In this document: piece after piece, positions 1 to 6,210 of the stretch
How positions within the stretch are numbered: the first letter of the stretch is position 1
Layout of the letters: each line of letters starts with the position of its first letter
NCBI GenBank assembly: GCA_964436865.1
Contig: CAYTFK010000385.1
Span: forward strand, 1 to 6,210
Direction: 5' to 3'
Length of the DNA: 6,210 bases
Source: JAXGPP01 sp964436865
GTDB taxonomy: Bacteria > Planctomycetota > Planctomycetia > Pirellulales > Thermoguttaceae
Program-made: the position numbers and the translations under genes
Notes under the pieces: model-generated
Database searches by the model: none
Seen by the model: the letters and a program-made list of their open reading frames with translations, nothing else
Told to the model about the DNA's origin: nothing

Positions 1-1184
1 CCGTACTGGTGGCTCTGGATGTAGTCCATCTCCGGCAGGCCGTCGACGGCCGGATCTCCCTCGGTGCCGGCCCAACTCGTGGTGATCAGATGCGCGTAGG
101 GATCCTGTTGGCGGAGGTACCGGGCCATGTCGCGGTGCCACGGCGCGACGTCTTCGCTGATGTACTTCTCGATGATGTTGACCTCGTTCCAGAACTCCCA
201 CGACATCACCGCCGGGCTGTAGCCCCAACGCGAGACGATATACCGCAGCCGCTGCTGGAACAGTCGGCGCGCGGTCGGATCGGTGAAGAACTGTTCGGGA
301 CGTTCCAGCGGTCCGCCGTTGGCCTTGCTATAGGGGTTCTGCGCCCACATGGCGTGGTCGGGGCTGATTCGCAGCGAGTTGAACGAGTCGATGCAGAACA
401 TGATCGCGATCCCGCGTTTCTCGGCCTCGTCGATCACGTAGTCGAGCCGCCAGCTATTGATAAGATCGTATCGCCCCAGCCCGGCCGGATCGGTCTGCCC
501 GCGGCGGGTTCGCTCGAGCGTGAAGACGTCGAAGGGCCCGATCCACAGCCGGGCATAGTTGGCGCTGTTGTCGGCCAGCTTCTGCCAGTAGTTGTCGTAG
601 TCGTACGTGCCCCCCTGTCCCGGCCAGCAGACATTCTCGCCCACGGGGTAGTAGAGCGTGCCATCGTCGTACTGGAAGTAAAGCGGGCTGGCCTTGCTCA
701 CGCGGATGAAGCCGCGACCCTCGGGTTCGGTCGCCCGGAATACCTGCGGCTCCGACCGGGCCTGCGTGCGGCCGTCATCCAGCGAGATCCAGTAGCGATA
801 CTCTCCCGGTTCGGTCGGGCAGTAGCGGACGCGCCACTCCGCCGCGCCCGTGCGTTCCACGCGTTCGCCGCGGCCCGGCCTGCTCCGCTCGCACGGCCAG
901 TAGAGAAATCCGGCCACGTCGTGCTGCCGGCCCGACGGGGTGGTGAAATGGGCCGTCAGGCTCACATCGGCCGGGTCGAATGGGTTTTCGTACTCGGCGT
1001 CGATCGTCAGCGAGAGTTCGAATCTCGCGAAGGCGGGGAGTGTGGCGCGATTCGCTTTGATGCTGACGATCGTGGCCGGTCCGTGGCCTGCCATGCCGTC
1101 GGGCGACAGTTCCGCCGCGCTTAGCGCAATGACCGGCAGGAGCATACAGGCAATCGAAACGCAAAGCCGCATGACGGCTGGCAT
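1..1184 (-). CDS. Secreted DUF5060 glycoside hydrolase, clan GH-A (GH5-like), C-terminus cut by window edge
   Basis: The reading frame is open from an ATG at 1184 to the left edge, giving 394 codons with no stop. AGGAGGA lies 6 nt upstream of that ATG, which favours it over the in-frame ATG four codons later. Residues 1-24 look like a signal peptide (MRLCVSIACMLLPVIALSAA), so export is expected. Residues about 37-136 match a DUF5060 beta-sandwich: they contain ENPFDP, HFTTPSG and, later, WRVRYCPTEPGEYRYW. From about 160 a TIM-barrel begins (YYPVGENVCW at 178-187, then YDLINSWRLDYVIDEAEKRGI). The segment SWEFWNEVN (328-336) carries the Asn333-Glu334 pair expected for the acid/base of clan GH-A enzymes. 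The nucleophile glutamate, normally on a later strand, lies beyond the edge. The product probably cleaves beta-linked polysaccharide outside the cytoplasm or in the periplasm; the substrate cannot be read from this fragment. The gene lies 148 nt downstream of motB on the same strand. Family assignment is firm; the exact GH family is uncertain. Confidence 0.92.
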   Translation of the reverse strand, partial: MPAVMRLCVSIACMLLPVIALSAAELSPDGMAGHGPATIVSIKANRATLPAFARFELSLTIDAEYENPFDPADVSLTAHFTTPSGRQHDVAGFLYWPCERSRPGRGERVERTGAAEWRVRYCPTEPGEYRYWISLDDGRTQARSEPQVFRATEPEGRGFIRVSKASPLYFQYDDGTLYYPVGENVCWPGQGGTYDYDNYWQKLADNSANYARLWIGPFDVFTLERTRRGQTDPAGLGRYDLINSWRLDYVIDEAEKRGIAIMFCIDSFNSLRISPDHAMWAQNPYSKANGGPLERPEQFFTDPTARRLFQQRLRYIVSRWGYSPAVMSWEFWNEVNIIEKYISEDVAPWHRDMARYLRQQDPYAHLITTSWAGTEGDPAVDGLPEMDYIQSHQY

Positions 1185-1190
1185 GTGAAG

Positions 1191-1197
1191 TCCTCCT
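1191..1197 (-). promoter_or_regulatory. Strong Shine-Dalgarno for the glycoside hydrolase
   Basis: On the minus strand this reads AGGAGGA, separated by 6 nt from the ATG at 1184. It is the site that fixes the start codon and suggests efficient, independent translation rather than coupling to the upstream motB gene. Confidence 0.85.
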
Positions 1198-1232
1198 GAA
1201 AGCCGCGCGAAACGCCGAGCGAAGGAAGCCCT

Positions 1233-1261
1233 ATTGTGTTTCCGTCACGCGGGGCTGTAAA
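1233..1261 (-). promoter_or_regulatory. Candidate sigma-70-type promoter for the glycoside hydrolase
   Basis: The minus strand reads TTTACA (1261-1256), a 17-nt spacer, then CACAAT (1238-1233). These match the -35 box in 5 of 6 positions and the -10 box in 4 of 6. Transcription would start near 1226, leaving a leader of about 40 nt ahead of the ATG at 1184. It sits in the motB-hydrolase gap, where a separate promoter would be expected. Consensus matching alone in GC-rich DNA is weak evidence. Confidence 0.35.
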
Positions 1262-1332
1262 GCAGCGCCGGCAAGAGAACGCCGGGTAATCGGGCAGTCG
1301 GCGACGGTGTTGTGCACGTCGTAGACTGGCGT

Positions 1333-2172
1333 TCAGTGCGCCGAGTGGCCCGATTTGGCCGCGGGTTTGTGCCCGGCCGGCGGGGCATGTTTCGATGCGC
1401 CGCCGTGGGCCGGCGATTCGGGCGGTGCATGGCCGCTGTCGACCGGCGCGTCATAGCGGCGGGCCCGTTCTTCTCGGGTGCCGACAAGCTCCTCCGCGAC
1501 CTCTTCGAGCAGGTAGATTTCGACGCGGGCGTTGGCCGCCTGCGAGTCGGCCTCCTCCTTGATGGTCTGCGGTTCGAAAATGCTCGCCTGACTCAGCCGC
1601 ATCCGCGCCGGTTCGACTCCTTCCTGCTCGAGGAAAGCCATCGCCGCCTGGCAACGGGCGAAGGAGAGGTCCCAGGGGCTGCTGAACTTGCTGCCGGGCG
1701 GTAGCGGCCGCGGCGAGGCGTGGCCACGGACTTCAACCTTGTGTGGCTTTCCCAGCAGGCTGGGCACCAACTGCCGGATGCGGGCTTGCGCCTCGTCGTC
1801 CAGTTCGGCCGTGCCCTCGGGAAACTGCACCACGGTGCCGATCCGCGAATGGCTGCCGTCGTGCAGCACGAAGACCTTGCCCTTACCGGCGGCGTCTCCC
1901 TCAGGATCCTCTCCGCTCGCCGACTTAGTGCCCGAGTCGGCTTCGCCGCGGCCCGGCGATTTCGAGTCCGATTTTCCGCCGCCCATCGGCGCGGCGTGCG
2001 GCGCATTGGGATCGTTGATTGCCACCCCCAAGGGGTCATTGAAGTACTGCGCGACCGCCGACTTGACTTCCTTGCTCTGGCCGGTGATCCACATCACCAT
2101 GAAGAAGGCCATCATGGCGGTGACGAAATCCGCATAGGCCACCTTCCATGCACCGCCGCCATGACCAGCCAT
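1333..2172 (-). CDS. motB: Flagellar motor stator protein MotB
   Basis: This 279-residue protein is the peptidoglycan-anchoring half of the MotA/MotB stator. A short cytoplasmic N-terminus leads into one membrane helix (about 11-30, VAYADFVTAMMAFFMVMWIT). Asp15 in YADF corresponds to the essential ion-carrying Asp32 of Escherichia coli MotB. AQYFNDPLGV (41-50) sits where the channel plug lies. Residues about 60-98 are a low-complexity Gly/Ser/Asp linker. An OmpA-like domain spans about 98-222, with VEVRGHAS, WDLSFARCQ and NARVEIYLL; the usual GHTD loop is GHAS here. The tail 240-279 is rich in Pro, Ala and His (six His) and looks disordered. At 279 residues it is slightly shorter than the 308 of E. 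coli. The ATG at 2172 has GAGG (2185-2182) 9 nt upstream and begins 31 nt after the motA stop, so the two are one operon. Whether the ion is H+ or Na+ cannot be decided here. Confidence 0.96.
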   Translation of the reverse strand: MAGHGGGAWKVAYADFVTAMMAFFMVMWITGQSKEVKSAVAQYFNDPLGVAINDPNAPHAAPMGGGKSDSKSPGRGEADSGTKSASGEDPEGDAAGKGKVFVLHDGSHSRIGTVVQFPEGTAELDDEAQARIRQLVPSLLGKPHKVEVRGHASPRPLPPGSKFSSPWDLSFARCQAAMAFLEQEGVEPARMRLSQASIFEPQTIKEEADSQAANARVEIYLLEEVAEELVGTREERARRYDAPVDSGHAPPESPAHGGASKHAPPAGHKPAAKSGHSAH

Positions 2173-2203
2173 CGCTCGCTACCTCGCTTGCTTCCGCGTT
2201 CGC

Positions 2204-3064
2204 CTAACCGGCTTCGACTTCGCCGAACAGTTTTTCCAGTTCTTCGCGGGTGGGCCGGAATTCGCTCGTCACGCCGCGGCGGGCCTGCTCGATCGCCACC
2301 TTGGGCGGAGCGTTGTCGACAAAGCCCTGGGCGATCGTGGCCATGATGCGGAAGTAGGCCAGTTCGGCCGCGCCGAGAAAGTCCAGACGCACCGCCAGAG
2401 GGGCCAGAAATCCATACGACAGCAGAATGCCCAGAAACGTTCCCACCAACGCGGCGCCGACCTTCTCACCGATCTCTTCGACCGGCCCGTCGATCGCGCC
2501 CATCGTGATCACGATGCCGAGCACGGCCGCGACGATGCCGAAACCCGGCAGGGCGTCAGCCGTCTTGGAGAGCACGCCCAGCGGGGCGTGGTGCTCTTCT
2601 TCGATGACCTTGATTTCAGTCTCCAGCAGCGCGGGGAGTTTTTCCGGTGTGACGGTGCCTTCGATCACCGGCGTCAGCGCGCCGCAGATGAACTCGGTCA
2701 CGTGGTGATTGGCGGCGATCCGCGGATACTTGCTGAAGATCGCGCTTTCGTGCGGGTTGGAAACGTGCGGTTCCAGCGCCAGCAGTCCGTCGCGGCGGGC
2801 GAGCCGCAAAAGTTCGTACCACACCTTAAACAGGTCTTCGTAGCCGCGTTTGTTGTAGGGCGTTCCTTTGAGCGTCTGAATCAGGCCGCGAATCAGGTCG
2901 ACGAGCACCTTCTTGGGCGACATGACGATCATCGCGCCCAGGGCCGCGCCGCCGATGGTGATGATCTCGGAGGGGTGAATCAGCGCCCCGAAGTGCCCCC
3001 CGGCCATGGTGAAACCGGTCAACACCGCGCCCATCACCACGATGCATCCGACAATGACGATCAT
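2204..3064 (-). CDS. motA: Flagellar motor stator protein MotA
   Basis: This 286-residue inner-membrane protein forms the ion channel with MotB and drives the rotor through its cytoplasmic loop. It opens like E. coli MotA (MIVIVGCIVVMGAVLTGF) and has four predicted helices, at about 1-20, 34-50, 171-191 and 203-225. The residues that matter in E. coli fall at identical numbers: Arg90 and Glu98 in the loop that contacts FliG (ARRDGLLALE), Pro173 in LPGFGIVAAVLGIV, and Pro222 in LSYGFLAPLA. The exact register argues for a functional protein with no indel before residue 222. The frame extends upstream to a TTG at 3103, but the ATG at 3064 is preferred: it has GGAG 6 nt upstream and reproduces the family N-terminus. 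The TAG stop is 31 nt before motB. No convincing promoter (sigma-70, sigma-28 or sigma-54 type) was found in 3065-3175. Confidence 0.98.
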   Translation of the reverse strand: MIVIVGCIVVMGAVLTGFTMAGGHFGALIHPSEIITIGGAALGAMIVMSPKKVLVDLIRGLIQTLKGTPYNKRGYEDLFKVWYELLRLARRDGLLALEPHVSNPHESAIFSKYPRIAANHHVTEFICGALTPVIEGTVTPEKLPALLETEIKVIEEEHHAPLGVLSKTADALPGFGIVAAVLGIVITMGAIDGPVEEIGEKVGAALVGTFLGILLSYGFLAPLAVRLDFLGAAELAYFRIMATIAQGFVDNAPPKVAIEQARRGVTSEFRPTREELEKLFGEVEAG

Positions 3065-3070
3065 TTGGTT

Positions 3071-3075
3071 CTCCG
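3071..3075 (-). promoter_or_regulatory. Shine-Dalgarno that decides the motA start
   Basis: The minus strand reads CGGAG, with 6 nt between it and the ATG at 3064. The alternative in-frame TTG at 3103 would add 13 residues not seen in MotA proteins, so this site supports the shorter protein. Confidence 0.7.
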
Positions 3076-3175
3076 ACCCCCTGCCAGCCGATCCGCCGGC
3101 CAATCCGGAACAAAGCGCATCTTGCGCCCTGGCCGCCCTCTAGCGCGGCGCGGTCTCGCTCACAGTATCTAGCAT

Positions 3176-3215
3176 AAAAAAGCCCGGAGGGGCGGCCCCG
3201 TGGCTGCCTCCGGGC
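3176..3215 (-). terminator. Intrinsic terminator of the DUF1559 gene
   Basis: Read on the minus strand, a perfect 9-bp stem, GCCCGGAGG (3215-3207) with CCTCCGGGC (3190-3182), closes a 16-nt loop and is followed at once by six T (3181-3176). That is the classic rho-independent layout. It lies 81 nt after the DUF1559 stop at 3297 and 111 nt before the motA start, so it separates the two as transcription units. There is no T run on the plus-strand side, so it acts in one direction only. Confidence 0.9.
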
Positions 3216-3296
3216 ATGCGGCTGGTAGCGAGATCGAGGGTCGGAAGGATTGTGCAGCCGGCAAGGCCAGCCGATGGCCGTCGCGGCGGCGCAGGA

Positions 3297-4361
3297 TCAT
3301 TCCACGGTTGCCGGATCGTAAACCGTGTTGATGAGGTTTCCGGGGAGTTCGGGGTCCATCCCCGTCGCCAGCCCCGCTTCTTCGCTATCCGGCGTCATAA
3401 GGTGCTGGTAGACGAGGTAGTTGATCCTCTCATTGACGAACTGCGTCCGCCCGTCGCAGAAACTCACGACCGCGCCCCCGGGATGCCGCGACGACGGCCG
3501 CTGGAGCATGCCTTTCGGTGCAGTCTTGTTACCGTTGATTCCGTATTGACTGTGCACGGCCGCACCGGTGCCGAGATCGACAGGCTCCCAGTTGAGACCC
3601 AGGAACCACTCGTAGCGCCAGGAAGCCGTTTGCATGGCCGGCACCCAACTGGATGTCTGCAGGTTCTCAGCAAGCAGGATCGTGTTCGTCAGGCCGTCAT
3701 GCACATTGATATAGTTGACCGAGTTGGTGACATGGATGATCGGCGGGTTGGCAACGGGGTCATCGTCTTTCTTAGGCGGCGGCAGGATCGCACCCTGGTT
3801 GAAGAACACGCCGGTCGCCGGCGAGTTCGCATAGTGGGTGTCGAAATCCTCCTCGGGGTTGGGTTCCCGCTCCAGCGGATCGTGACCGTCACGAGGCCCG
3901 CAGTTGACGGCGTATGCCAGCGAGGTCGTTCCCTCTCCGGCCTGGGCGGGCGGATCGCTGGGGCAGTTCAACACTCCGAGGTAGACCCGCGGCTTCGCCG
4001 ACCAGCCGACGTCGTCGTTGAGCCATCGCTTCAACACGTCCTGACGCTCAAGTTGAGCGAGGATCGACACGACCCAACTGTGCTCCAACAGCCTGCCATC
4101 CGAAGCATGCGGGACCGGTGCGCCGTCTTTCGGGTCCCACCCGCCCCGGTAGGATACATACCCGGGGAACTTCCGCATGGACGCTTCATAGTTGAGCAGC
4201 GCCAGGCTGAGCTGATGCTCGTTGTTCTCGCAGGTCGCCCGGCGACCGGATTCCCGCGCCATCTGCACGGCGGGGACCAACAGAGCAATGAGCATGCTGA
4301 TGATGGCGATTACCACCAGCAGCTCGACGAGCGTGAACCCACTTCGCACGTCGCGATCCAT
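3297..4361 (-). CDS. DUF1559 prepilin-like protein with H-X9-DG motif
   Basis: This 354-residue protein begins MDRDVRSGFTLVELLVVIAI. The type IV prepilin signature is clear: cleavage expected between Gly8 and Phe9, Glu13 at mature position +5, and a hydrophobic helix to about residue 33. After the helix come AVQMARESGRRATCENN and NYE, then CPSD (133-136, LNCPSD), typical of the DUF1559 (SBP_bac_10) family. Near the end His293, nine residues, then Asp303-Gly304 form the H-X9-DG motif. Such proteins are thought to be processed by a prepilin peptidase and anchored or assembled at the inner membrane; their real role is unknown, although planctomycete genomes carry many copies. The ATG at 4361 has AGGAGG 7 nt upstream. 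An in-frame ATG at 4514 would place 51 unrelated residues before the prepilin signal and is rejected. The gene is a single unit closed by a terminator, and is divergent from the symporter. Confidence 0.97.
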   Translation of the reverse strand: MDRDVRSGFTLVELLVVIAIISMLIALLVPAVQMARESGRRATCENNEHQLSLALLNYEASMRKFPGYVSYRGGWDPKDGAPVPHASDGRLLEHSWVVSILAQLERQDVLKRWLNDDVGWSAKPRVYLGVLNCPSDPPAQAGEGTTSLAYAVNCGPRDGHDPLEREPNPEEDFDTHYANSPATGVFFNQGAILPPPKKDDDPVANPPIIHVTNSVNYINVHDGLTNTILLAENLQTSSWVPAMQTASWRYEWFLGLNWEPVDLGTGAAVHSQYGINGNKTAPKGMLQRPSSRHPGGAVVSFCDGRTQFVNERINYLVYQHLMTPDSEEAGLATGMDPELPGNLINTVYDPATVE

Positions 4362-4368
4362 AAGACTG

Positions 4369-4376
4369 CCTCCTCT
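4369..4376 (-). promoter_or_regulatory. Shine-Dalgarno that decides the DUF1559 start
   Basis: The minus strand reads AGAGGAGG, 7 nt ahead of the ATG at 4361. It places the prepilin leader peptide at the N-terminus, as the processing signal requires, and rules out the longer frame starting at 4514. Confidence 0.85.
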
Positions 4377-4646
4377 GTCCGCGAACGGGACTTCTGTGAT
4401 GCTGCCGCCAAACCCGCTTCTGGCCCGCGGTTGCTGTCGGGCGCCTGTTCCGAGCGCCGTGCAGTCTGGAGACAGCATCCCCGAAAAGTTCTTGCCCGCC
4501 GCATTGTTGCACAACTAGGGTCAAGAAACCAGTCCCCCCGGCAGCAACTTGCCGTCAAAGGCCCTTGAGGAAGAAACGGGACACGCGGCGTATCCGGCAA
4601 ATCGCACAATGGCTGTGGCTGATCTGGACAAATCTGAAGCCCCCGT

Positions 4647-4676
4647 TTGCCCACGGCCCGGTTCGGCTGGTATCAT
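4647..4676 (+). promoter_or_regulatory. Probable sigma-70-type promoter with extended -10 for the symporter
   Basis: TTGCCC (4647-4652), an 18-nt spacer and TATCAT (4671-4676) match the -35 box in 4 of 6 positions and the -10 box in 5 of 6. The bases TGG directly before TATCAT form the TGn extension of an extended -10 element. Transcription would start near 4683 and give a leader of about 38 nt before the ATG at 4721. The position is right for the downstream gene. Confidence 0.55.
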
Positions 4677-4720
4677 CGGCGGCACTCCCACCCGTTCAGA
4701 AATGCTCTGCCGAGGCCAGG

Positions 4721-6210
4721 ATGGAAACTGCCACCGCCACGCTCAAGCCGCTCGACGTCCTGCTCGTCGCTCTCTATCTGACGTGCGTAGTGGGGCTGGG
4801 GCTCTGGCTTACGCGGGGCATCCGGACCAGCCGCGACTACTTCCTCGCCGGGCGGACACTCCCCTGGTGGGCGGTCGGCATGTCGCTGGTCGTCTCCGAC
4901 ATCGGTGCCAAGGATATGGTGGGTCTGGCGGCCGACGGCTACCGCTTCGGCCTGGTGATGATGAACTTTGATTTCATCGGCTGCGCGTTTCCCGTGCTTG
5001 TGGCCGCCTTCCTGTTCATGCCCTTCCTGTGGATTGCCGGCGTCTACACCGTGCCCGAATACCTCGGCCGGCGCTATAATCCGGGCGTGCGGCGGTTCTT
5101 CGCCGTAATCTGGGCGCTGTTCATGATGGGGACCGTAGGGACGATCCTCGTCTCGGCGGCGGTGATGTTCGAGGCCTTGCTGGGCTGGAACTTCTGGTGG
5201 TCGGTTGCCATCACCGCCGTGGTCGTCGGTGTATTCACGACGACCGGCGGCCTGAAGGCGGTCGTCATGACTGACGCCATGTCGTGCGTGGTGCTCATGA
5301 TCGGCGCCGCGCTGATCTGCATTTTCGGCCTGCGCGAAGCGGGAGGCTGGGAGGGCCTCCGCGGCACGGTGGAACAGCTCAGTTGGACCGAGCACCACTT
5401 TCACATGATCCTCCCCGCCGATCATCCCATGTATCCGTGGCCGGCGGTCCTCCTGGGGCTCGGCTTCGTACTCGGTCCGGCGTACTGGATCGGCAACCAG
5501 GCGATCGTACAGCGGACGCTTGGCGCCGGCAGCGAGAACCAGGCCCGGGCATCGTACGTTTTCTGCGCCGTGCTGAAACTGGTGTTTCCGGTGCTCCTCG
5601 TGTTGCCCGGTCTCATCGGGCTGGCGCTGTTTCACGAGCGGCTGGGCGATCCGAGCCAGTGGCAGGAGGGCGTCGCGAATCGGGTACTCCCTCTGCTGGT
5701 GGTGAACCTCTTGCCCACGGGTGTGCTGGGGGTTGTCGTTGGCGCATTCCTGGCCGGCGTGGTCACCAACCTCGATTCCTACGTCAACTCGGCGAGCACG
5801 CTGGTGGTCACCGACTTGTACCAGGCGGTCGTCCCCGGCAGGAGCGATCGACATTACGTCCGCGTGGGCCAGTCGCTGGTCGTCGTGTTCCTCGTGGCCG
5901 GGGTGGCGCTGGCGCGACTGATCCAGATGTTCGGCTCGGTGTTCGAGGCCTTTCAGACGTTCATGAGTTTCTTCCAGGGCCCACTTTTGGCACTGATGCT
6001 CCTGGGCATGCTTACCCGGTGGACGACCTCCGCCGGCGGCCTGGCGGGCATGCTTGCCGGAGTAGGGACCGCAGCGGGCCTGCACGCGCCGCGAGTGCTG
6101 TTCGGGTCGGACCACGCCATTTCATTTCTGTGGGTCGCCTGGTGGTCGTTCGTGGCCGCGCTGGGGGCGACGGTCGTGGTGAGCCTGTTTACCAGGCGGT
6201 ACGATGATAG
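4721..6210 (+). CDS. SGLT-like sodium:solute symporter (SSS/SLC5 family), C-terminus cut by window edge
   Basis: From ATG 4721 (GAGG 5 nt upstream) the frame stays open for 496 codons to the edge. Family proteins run about 500-550 residues, so the stop is probably close. The protein is almost all membrane helices, with an estimated 12-13 segments. It follows Vibrio SGLT along its length: TSRDYFLAGRTLPWWAVG (36-53), GVYTVPEYLGRRYN (107-120), GGLKAVVMTDAMS (176-188), HFHMIL (226-231), WIGNQAIVQRTLGA (256-269), and the signature region GVLGVVVGAFLAGVVTNLDS (334-353) followed by NSASTLVVTDLY. It should couple inward sodium flow to uptake of a small solute; the closeness to SGLT suggests a sugar, but the solute is unproven. 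By alignment from memory, Thr349-Asn350 replace the two serines of the Na2 site, Asp84 aligns with the galactose-contacting Glu88, and Asp65 with Gln69. It is transcribed divergently from the DUF1559 gene. Confidence 0.94.
   Translation, partial: METATATLKPLDVLLVALYLTCVVGLGLWLTRGIRTSRDYFLAGRTLPWWAVGMSLVVSDIGAKDMVGLAADGYRFGLVMMNFDFIGCAFPVLVAAFLFMPFLWIAGVYTVPEYLGRRYNPGVRRFFAVIWALFMMGTVGTILVSAAVMFEALLGWNFWWSVAITAVVVGVFTTTGGLKAVVMTDAMSCVVLMIGAALICIFGLREAGGWEGLRGTVEQLSWTEHHFHMILPADHPMYPWPAVLLGLGFVLGPAYWIGNQAIVQRTLGAGSENQARASYVFCAVLKLVFPVLLVLPGLIGLALFHERLGDPSQWQEGVANRVLPLLVVNLLPTGVLGVVVGAFLAGVVTNLDSYVNSASTLVVTDLYQAVVPGRSDRHYVRVGQSLVVVFLVAGVALARLIQMFGSVFEAFQTFMSFFQGPLLALMLLGMLTRWTTSAGGLAGMLAGVGTAAGLHAPRVLFGSDHAISFLWVAWWSFVAALGATVVVSLFTRRYDD

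Larger units (their letters stand above)
4362..4720. other. Divergent intergenic region between the DUF1559 gene and the symporter
   Basis: This 359-nt stretch holds the leaders and presumably the promoters of two divergent genes. The right end has the symporter promoter and ribosome site; the left end has the DUF1559 ribosome site. I see no coding gene inside it: frames that cross it are continuations or antisense shadows of the flanking genes. Two small inverted repeats are visible, GTTG-CA-CAAC (4506-4515) and CGGCA-6 nt-TGCCG (4539-4554); both are short enough to be chance. On the minus strand a TTGACC lies at 4522-4517 but has no acceptable -10 box at the right spacing, so the DUF1559 promoter is not located. 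Confidence 0.6.

Noticed and set aside
9..1124. 371-codon open frame on the plus strand
   Set aside because: It is antisense to the DUF5060 hydrolase, whose minus-strand frame shows a signal peptide, an ideal ribosome site and catalytic motifs. The plus-strand product resembles no family I know and is typical of GC-rich shadow frames.
1268..1285. Hairpin CCGGC-8 nt-GCCGG downstream of motB as a terminator
   Set aside because: The stem has only 5 bp and is not followed by a proper T run on the minus strand, so it is not convincing. How motAB transcription ends remains open.
3065..3103. MotA start at TTG 3103
   Set aside because: The ATG at 3064 has a better ribosome site and makes the key residues fall at the same numbers as in E. 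coli MotA.
3165..3175. A/T-rich -10-like bases (TATGCT, GATACT) upstream of motA on the minus strand
   Set aside because: They abut the terminator T run, and the -35 position would fall inside the GC-rich stem with no match, so no motA promoter is called.
4362..4514. N-terminal extension of the DUF1559 protein to an ATG at 4514
   Set aside because: It would bury the prepilin signal 51 residues inside the protein; the ATG at 4361 has an excellent ribosome site and gives the normal short leader.
3216..4568. 450-codon open frame on the plus strand
   Set aside because: It covers the DUF1559 gene in antisense and also runs through its terminator hairpin and ribosome site. Its Arg/Pro/Val-rich product has no recognisable motif.
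4549..4971. 140-codon plus-strand frame starting upstream of the symporter
   Set aside because: It overlaps the symporter in another frame, spans its promoter and ribosome site, and its product becomes Arg/Gly-rich with no family match.
4673..6115. 480-codon open frame on the minus strand
   Set aside because: It is antisense to the symporter. Its product is very rich in His, Glu, Arg and Gln, as expected from the complement of codons for hydrophobic membrane helices, and has no recognised domain.

Overview
The window is GC-rich bacterial DNA that most likely comes from a member of the Planctomycetota. The strongest pointer is a DUF1559 prepilin-like protein (4361-3297, minus strand) with an N-terminal GFTLVELLVVIAIIS segment and a C-terminal H-X9-DG motif; this family is hugely expanded in planctomycetes and uncommon elsewhere. 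A secreted DUF5060-type glycoside hydrolase and a motAB pair fit a motile, polysaccharide-degrading planctomycete. No genus can be named from sequence reading alone.

Layout, left to right. Positions 1-1184 (minus) hold the first 394 codons of a secreted glycoside hydrolase; its C-terminal part lies outside the window. Positions 1333-3064 (minus) hold motA followed by motB, a two-gene flagellar stator operon with a 31-nt gap. Positions 3176-3215 hold a clear intrinsic terminator that closes the next gene upstream. Positions 3297-4361 (minus) hold the DUF1559 protein as a single-gene unit. A 359-nt divergent intergenic region (4362-4720) follows. Positions 4721-6210 (plus) hold an SGLT-like sodium:solute symporter that runs off the right edge. 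Both edge genes are cut by the window and need not be broken in the genome.

How the genes work together. Only motA and motB are clearly a functional unit: together they form the ion-conducting stator of the flagellar motor. The glycoside hydrolase has its own strong ribosome binding site and a plausible promoter, so it need not be cotranscribed with motAB. The hydrolase and the symporter could both serve carbohydrate use (extracellular cleavage and sodium-driven uptake), but they are about 3.5 kb apart, on opposite strands and in separate units, so this link is speculative. I found no CRISPR array, RNA gene, insertion sequence, phage gene or defence system, and no convincing undescribed system. 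The more interesting details are departures from consensus in the symporter's sodium site and in the MotB peptidoglycan-binding loop.
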